Shown here piece after piece: positions 61,979 to 64,000 of a stretch of 64,000 nt of DNA (position 1 is its first letter; each line of letters opens with the position of its first letter). Below the pieces are notes generated by a model. That model saw nothing but the letters and a program-made list of their open reading frames with translations, was not told the origin of the DNA and searched no databases. Source of the DNA: Microbulbifer variabilis ATCC 700307 (GTDB taxonomy: Bacteria > Pseudomonadota > Gammaproteobacteria > Pseudomonadales > Cellvibrionaceae); the NCBI RefSeq assembly GCF_000380565.1, contig NZ_AQYJ01000022.1, forward strand, positions 1 to 64,000, written 5' to 3'. The position numbers and the translations under genes are program-made.

Positions 61979-63205
61979 CTAGATACTGTTACTGGATGAG
62001 CCCGTCTCAGCATCGTATATTTCCTTCAGAATTTCGCGCCATTGCCGATATTGGTTTTCTACTGAACCGGTAAGAGTCACAGTACGATCCTCAAGCTCTA
62101 CGATTTGTGGCTCAACTTCGGCCTCCATTGAGTCACCCAGCTCCTGCAGTGCCTCTAAGTGCATCTTGGCATCAGCACGGCGATCAAAGGCGCTCTTTAT
62201 CAGGTAACCACCTGCGCCGATACCGACCTGGCCCGCAGCTTGGGCGCTGCCACCTCCAGCTCCTGCGGCAGCAATTCCGCCGATAATGGCTGCGGCACCC
62301 ATAATGGTGTGATTACGGGCCTTACGCTTTAATTCGCGCATCTCCCGAACCTCCTCGTAACTGCGCGCACGCCATTCCTGATAGGGCACCTCCATGGTTT
62401 TTGCGAATGTGCCGTAATACTCCTGTAGGGTATCGACAAACAGGTAGTCCCGCTCACGAATTTTGCGCACCCTTGCTAGCATCGGATCATTTTCTGCGGG
62501 TAGGGCACTTAGATAGTAGATACCACTTTCGCTTTGGTGCAGGTAGCGGTCGAAGGCTTCAGGGGAGAAGCTGCGGGCAAAGCGCATTTCGGAAATAGTG
62601 CGAAGCTCGACAATTTGCTGATTTGATAGTTTTTGCCGGTACTGCAGCATGTCGTTGGCAATACGGTTGTAGATGCCTTGGAAAGCATCCCCCTCCGTAG
62701 GGTGCTTGCGATCGTAGGCATAATGCGAGGCGTTTTCACTGTACTCTTTTGTAAACCAGAGCTGGCCTCGGGAGTCAGCGACAGTAATTTCAACTGTCAG
62801 GGATTCGCCGTCGGATTTGAGAATACGGCCAGAGACGGTTACATCTATATTGGTGCGTGCAGATGGGATAACTCGAACTGCTCCCCAGCCAAGGCTTGAT
62901 TGCAATGAGTCGGCCAAGGTGACGGCCATAAAGCGAGACTCCGCCTGGCGCAATTCAGGAAATACCAGGGTATCTTCGTCTGCCTCAGTAGTTTCTAGGC
63001 CTGGGTCAAACTGAATTACGCCTACGTCGAGTAATCGCTCTTCAGCAATATTTTTGTCCTCAATAGTAAGGGGCGTAAATGCGGTAGTTCGTACTTCCGT
63101 TGTGGTACAGCCTGTGAAAATTAATGCGACTACCGACCACAATAATATGGTAAATAAGCATGTCGGGGAGTGGCCGTTTTTGTAAGTGGACTTGTAAAAT
63201 GACAT
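61979..63205 (-). CDS. Outer-membrane-type lipoprotein with Gly-rich hydrophobic segment
   Basis: 408 aa. Signal peptide with lipobox IFTGC, Thr-rich after it. The N-terminal half (LLDVGVIQFDPGLETTE, DSLQSSLGWGAVRVIP, DVTVSGRILKSDGESLTVEI) has the CsgG/TolB-N-like alpha/beta pattern seen in secretion lipoproteins. Residues about 305-345 form a Gly/Ala-rich hydrophobic stretch (GAAAIIGGIAAAGAGGGSAQ) that resembles a glycine zipper able to insert in a membrane. The C-terminal part is charged. AAGGATG is 6 nt before the ATG. Likely outer-membrane contact of the machine. Confidence 0.85.
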   Translation of the reverse strand: MSFYKSTYKNGHSPTCLFTILLWSVVALIFTGCTTTEVRTTAFTPLTIEDKNIAEERLLDVGVIQFDPGLETTEADEDTLVFPELRQAESRFMAVTLADSLQSSLGWGAVRVIPSARTNIDVTVSGRILKSDGESLTVEITVADSRGQLWFTKEYSENASHYAYDRKHPTEGDAFQGIYNRIANDMLQYRQKLSNQQIVELRTISEMRFARSFSPEAFDRYLHQSESGIYYLSALPAENDPMLARVRKIRERDYLFVDTLQEYYGTFAKTMEVPYQEWRARSYEEVREMRELKRKARNHTIMGAAAIIGGIAAAGAGGGSAQAAGQVGIGAGGYLIKSAFDRRADAKMHLEALQELGDSMEAEVEPQIVELEDRTVTLTGSVENQYRQWREILKEIYDAETGSSSNSI

Positions 63206-63222
63206 ACCGGCATCCTTAGTAA

Positions 63223-63987
63223 CTACTTCGTCGCTTTTTTATACTTTCGGTATTCTTCCCATAATTTTTCCCGCAATTCGGGGTCGGTTTCCCGGGTGGC
63301 TGCTTCACGAATTTGCCTTGCTACAACATCGTCATCTGTACCACTGGGTATATCTGCGGGTACTATGGCCTGTGAGCTGCTGTGGTTGTAGTCCCCCTGT
63401 CGCCCTTTTGTAGGCAGCCCGGGTCCGGTAACCTGGCCACTGGAGTTATTTTGCTGCGGTCCTCCTCCAGCTGGTGCTCCACTGCCTGGTGGTGCGGGGA
63501 TTTCAGCTTCGGCTGATTCAATGAGGTCTTCCAGGGATTCCCCTGGCGGCGCTTCATCCATGGCGTCCTCGTCACTTTCAGCGGAGGCCGAGCCAGGCCT
63601 ATTACGCACGTAATCACGCTCGCGCAGGATCATGCCGTCGTAACTCACCATGGTGGATTCAAAGCGGCCCTCCAGTTCCGCAACCTGCTCCGCAGCCGAT
63701 GTCGGGGCTTCGTTGGGTGCGCTTCCCGCCCTTGATGCACTATCGCCTGGTTGCCCGGCATTAGCGCTATTGGCACTACTACTGCTGGAAGATGCACTGC
63801 TGGAAGAACTGCTACTGGAGGCGCTGGAAGATGAAGCGGTTTGATCCTCCTCGGAAAAATCGATTTCGTTTGGAGGAGTGCCTTCCTCTCCAGAGGAGGG
63901 GTCTGGCGGATTACTTTGATCCCTTTGTGATTGCTTTGAATCACTATAAACCGGTGTGGAGCGATTGCGGGAATCAGATTCCGGCAT
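63223..63987 (-). CDS. Ser-rich, low-complexity protein at the start of the visible cluster
   Basis: 254 aa without signal peptide or transmembrane helix. Residues about 50-75 are a nearly pure poly-Ser tract, flanked by acidic and Pro/Gly-rich sequence. Conserved-looking islands are VAELEGRFESTMVSYDGMIL near 106 and the C-terminal TDPELREKLWEEYRKYKKA. The gene is complete: a GGAGATTCT-spaced ATG lies at 63987 and the stop at 63223. It is 18 bp upstream of the lipoprotein gene and in the same direction. Probably a largely disordered cytosolic component. The operon may continue beyond the right edge. Confidence 0.78.
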   Translation of the reverse strand: MPESDSRNRSTPVYSDSKQSQRDQSNPPDPSSGEEGTPPNEIDFSEEDQTASSSSASSSSSSSSASSSSSSANSANAGQPGDSASRAGSAPNEAPTSAAEQVAELEGRFESTMVSYDGMILRERDYVRNRPGSASAESDEDAMDEAPPGESLEDLIESAEAEIPAPPGSGAPAGGGPQQNNSSGQVTGPGLPTKGRQGDYNHSSSQAIVPADIPSGTDDDVVARQIREAATRETDPELREKLWEEYRKYKKATK

Positions 63988-64000
63988 AGAATCTCCAGCT

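Noticed and set aside
50642-63987. Zorya, Tol-Pal, TonB-Exb, gliding (Gld) or type VI system
   Set aside because: A MotA/TolQ/ExbB-type gene is present, but there is no Zorya helicase or nuclease, no Pal/TolA/TolB, no TonB, no GldM-like protein and no VgrG/Hcp/sheath gene.

Overview
The window looks like chromosome from a marine gammaproteobacterium. Gene content (leuA, prfC, a BaeSR-like pair, OhrR, a cryptic HolD-like protein beside rimI, kynA, many secreted metallopeptidases, YHYH lipoproteins) and moderate base composition fit the Cellvibrionales, with Microbulbifer as my best guess. I could not run a database search, so the genus is inference. I see no rRNA, tRNA, CRISPR array, insertion sequence or prophage.

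Layout. 0.1-5 kb: M28 peptidase, small membrane protein, TauE/SafE permease, acyltransferase and prfC, all on the minus strand. 5-7.8 kb: an AT-rich, gene-poor stretch with two small orphan genes and decayed or repeated DNA. 7.8-20 kb: Xaa-Pro aminopeptidase, a YHYH lipoprotein / unknown / BaeS / BaeR operon, a dead second YHYH copy, a MATE pump, rimI with an upstream HolD-like gene, and leuA. 20.5-23.6 kb: a gpx-ohrR redox operon with a 45-bp palindromic operator, divergent from a cytochrome c/FTR1 iron permease with a candidate Fur box. 23.8-28.7 kb: three tandem copies of an MFS-acyltransferase fusion at different stages of decay. 28.9-39 kb: M13 peptidase, a chalcone-isomerase-like/TonB fusion, a cyclic-nucleotide-binding protein, an RND adaptor-pump pair and a P-loop kinase. 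39.2-41.9 kb: an AT-hook repeat protein and a 1.3-kb gene-free stretch. 42-50.4 kb: mgsA, an orphan ExbD, kynA, a carbamoylase-type M20 hydrolase with an amidinotransferase-fold enzyme, enoyl-CoA hydratase, GlpQ and acyl-CoA ligase.

The most striking region is 50.6-64 kb: one long minus-strand run of 12 tightly packed genes. It encodes a Ser-rich protein, lipoproteins, a TPR/PEGA membrane protein, a PEGA-SUMF membrane protein, a small exported charged protein, a MotA/TolQ/ExbB-type channel, a degenerate actin/Hsp70-fold protein with an FHA-like tail, two membrane-anchored coiled-coil vWA proteins and an M48 lipoprotein peptidase. Both vWA proteins start with an ExbD-like transmembrane segment that keeps the key Asp. 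I read the locus as an undescribed ion-driven trans-envelope machine in which vWA domains replace the usual ExbD/MotB periplasmic domain. This is inference from architecture and gene order. The promoter and possible further genes lie beyond the right edge.
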